Assembly: GCF_004570975.1 (NCBI RefSeq) | Contig: NZ_SPPC01000001.1 | Coordinates: 62,001 to 126,000 of the forward strand | Direction of reading: 5' to 3' | DNA length: 64,000 nt | Source of the DNA: Barnesiella sp. WM24 | GTDB lineage: Bacteria > Bacteroidota > Bacteroidia > Bacteroidales > Muribaculaceae | In this document: positions 63,723 to 64,000 of the stretch, piece after piece | Layout: each line of letters begins with the position of its first letter | Numbering within the stretch: position 1 is the first letter of the stretch | The notes under the pieces: model-generated | The model's input: the letters and a program-made list of their open reading frames with translations, nothing else | Database searches by the model: none | What the model was told of the DNA's origin: nothing | Position numbers and translations under genes: made by a program

Positions 63723-64000
63723 ATGGCACAAGGAAAAATCGATAAATTAAAACAGGAATTTTCACTCAAATATCCCCATATAAGGCTTACGGGACTACTT
63801 GGGACTGGTAATCACGGAATTGCCTTTGCCATACCTGATGAGAAAGTTCTGAAATTAACTTCTGATTCGGTATGCAAGGCTCTTCAAGGTAGCCATTGTA
63901 AACATCTCTGTGATATAGAATCTATGGGAGCGTTTTACTCTGGTATTGAGGAGCGAATGTATACTTGGATTATTATGGAACGACTGTATAAATCACCTGA
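63723..64000 (+). CDS. Protein-kinase-like protein (3' truncated by window edge)
   Basis: 92 codons are visible, and the frame is open at the edge. A glycine-rich loop Gly24-LL-Gly27-T-Gly29-NH-Gly32 followed by IAFAIPDEKVLKLTSD, with Lys44 as probable ATP anchor, and a hinge-like TWIIMERL (82-88) match the N-lobe of protein kinases. The catalytic loop is outside the window, so the call rests on half a fold; a phosphotransferase of the APH type is the alternative. Starts 2 bp after the coiled-coil protein, so the two are co-translated. Confidence 0.6.
   Translation, partial: MAQGKIDKLKQEFSLKYPHIRLTGLLGTGNHGIAFAIPDEKVLKLTSDSVCKALQGSHCKHLCDIESMGAFYSGIEERMYTWIIMERLYKSP

Noticed and set aside
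40426-64000. Full integrative conjugative element
   Set aside because: Relaxase and MobC are present, but no tra/T4SS or coupling-protein gene is visible; a mobilizable island fits better, unless conjugation genes lie beyond the right edge.
52924-64000. Retron, DGR or CBASS components in the defence block
   Set aside because: No reverse transcriptase, cyclase or effector motifs were seen in any frame; the genes match methyltransferase, GHKL, Z1, nuclease and AIPR.

Overview
The window looks like a Bacteroidales chromosome. Genes are preceded by the Bacteroidota promoter pattern (TTTG or TTG, about 19-21 bp, then TAnnTTTG) rather than Shine-Dalgarno-led sigma70 promoters. Gene content points the same way: fumarate reductase with a single cytochrome b subunit, serine palmitoyltransferase, carboxypeptidase-regulatory-like outer-membrane receptors, a reverse rubrerythrin next to PerR, and a Rpb6-like RNA polymerase omega. 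Gene content and roughly balanced base composition would fit Muribaculaceae, but that family call is inference.

Bases 1-40425 are ordinary chromosome. In order they hold: an acyl-CoA synthetase (cut by the left edge), a glucosaminidase and a nucleoside deaminase; a minus-strand run acyltransferase > phosphoesterase > tex > folK-like; RluD-like/PASTA; bamD-rpoZ-rpsO; perR-rubrerythrin under a near-consensus PerR box; serine palmitoyltransferase; a YitT protein; frdCAB; a DUF5715/AsmA/HAD/aroB group; an AI-2E transporter; a large outer-membrane receptor; cdd; yceD-rpmF-fabH; a class A beta-lactamase; purN; a candidate small RNA; an outer-membrane barrel with a DUF2141 partner; a membrane protein with a winged-helix regulator; an HExxH lipoprotein; and mnmE. 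Most ends carry clear stem-loop terminators.

From just after mnmE to the right edge the window holds a mobilizable genomic island. Its recombination end has a multi-HTH protein and a tyrosine integrase directly downstream of the mnmE 3' end, the same kind of target used by SGI1. After that come repeats and a duplicated integrase tail, a HigBA-type toxin-antitoxin pair, a Vat-like acetyltransferase and two unknown genes. The mobilization core (about 47.1-52.8 kb) is xis-like, DUF3987, DUF6371, DUF3408, a candidate oriT hairpin, mobC, relaxase and two accessory genes. No conjugation machinery is visible, so the element is probably mobilized by helpers.

The cargo (52.9 kb to the end) is visibly AT-richer and forms one tightly packed operon: XRE regulator, 5-cytosine DNA methyltransferase, MORC/MutL-like GHKL ATPase, Z1 helicase-like ATPase, PD-(D/E)XK nuclease (DUF4420-like) and AIPR protein. 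This core matches the previously described restriction-linked MutL/MORC-Z1-AIPR systems (Mza type). It continues into what may be the less described part: a Mrr_N winged-helix protein with a RAMA-like C-terminal domain (a putative modified-DNA reader in place of a nuclease), an unrecognised coiled-coil protein, and the start of a protein-kinase-like gene cut by the right edge. A likely model is a methylation-aware anti-phage system, with cytosine methylation marking self, ATPases and nuclease attacking foreign DNA, and the reader/kinase tail sensing or regulating. No rRNA, tRNA or CRISPR array was seen.
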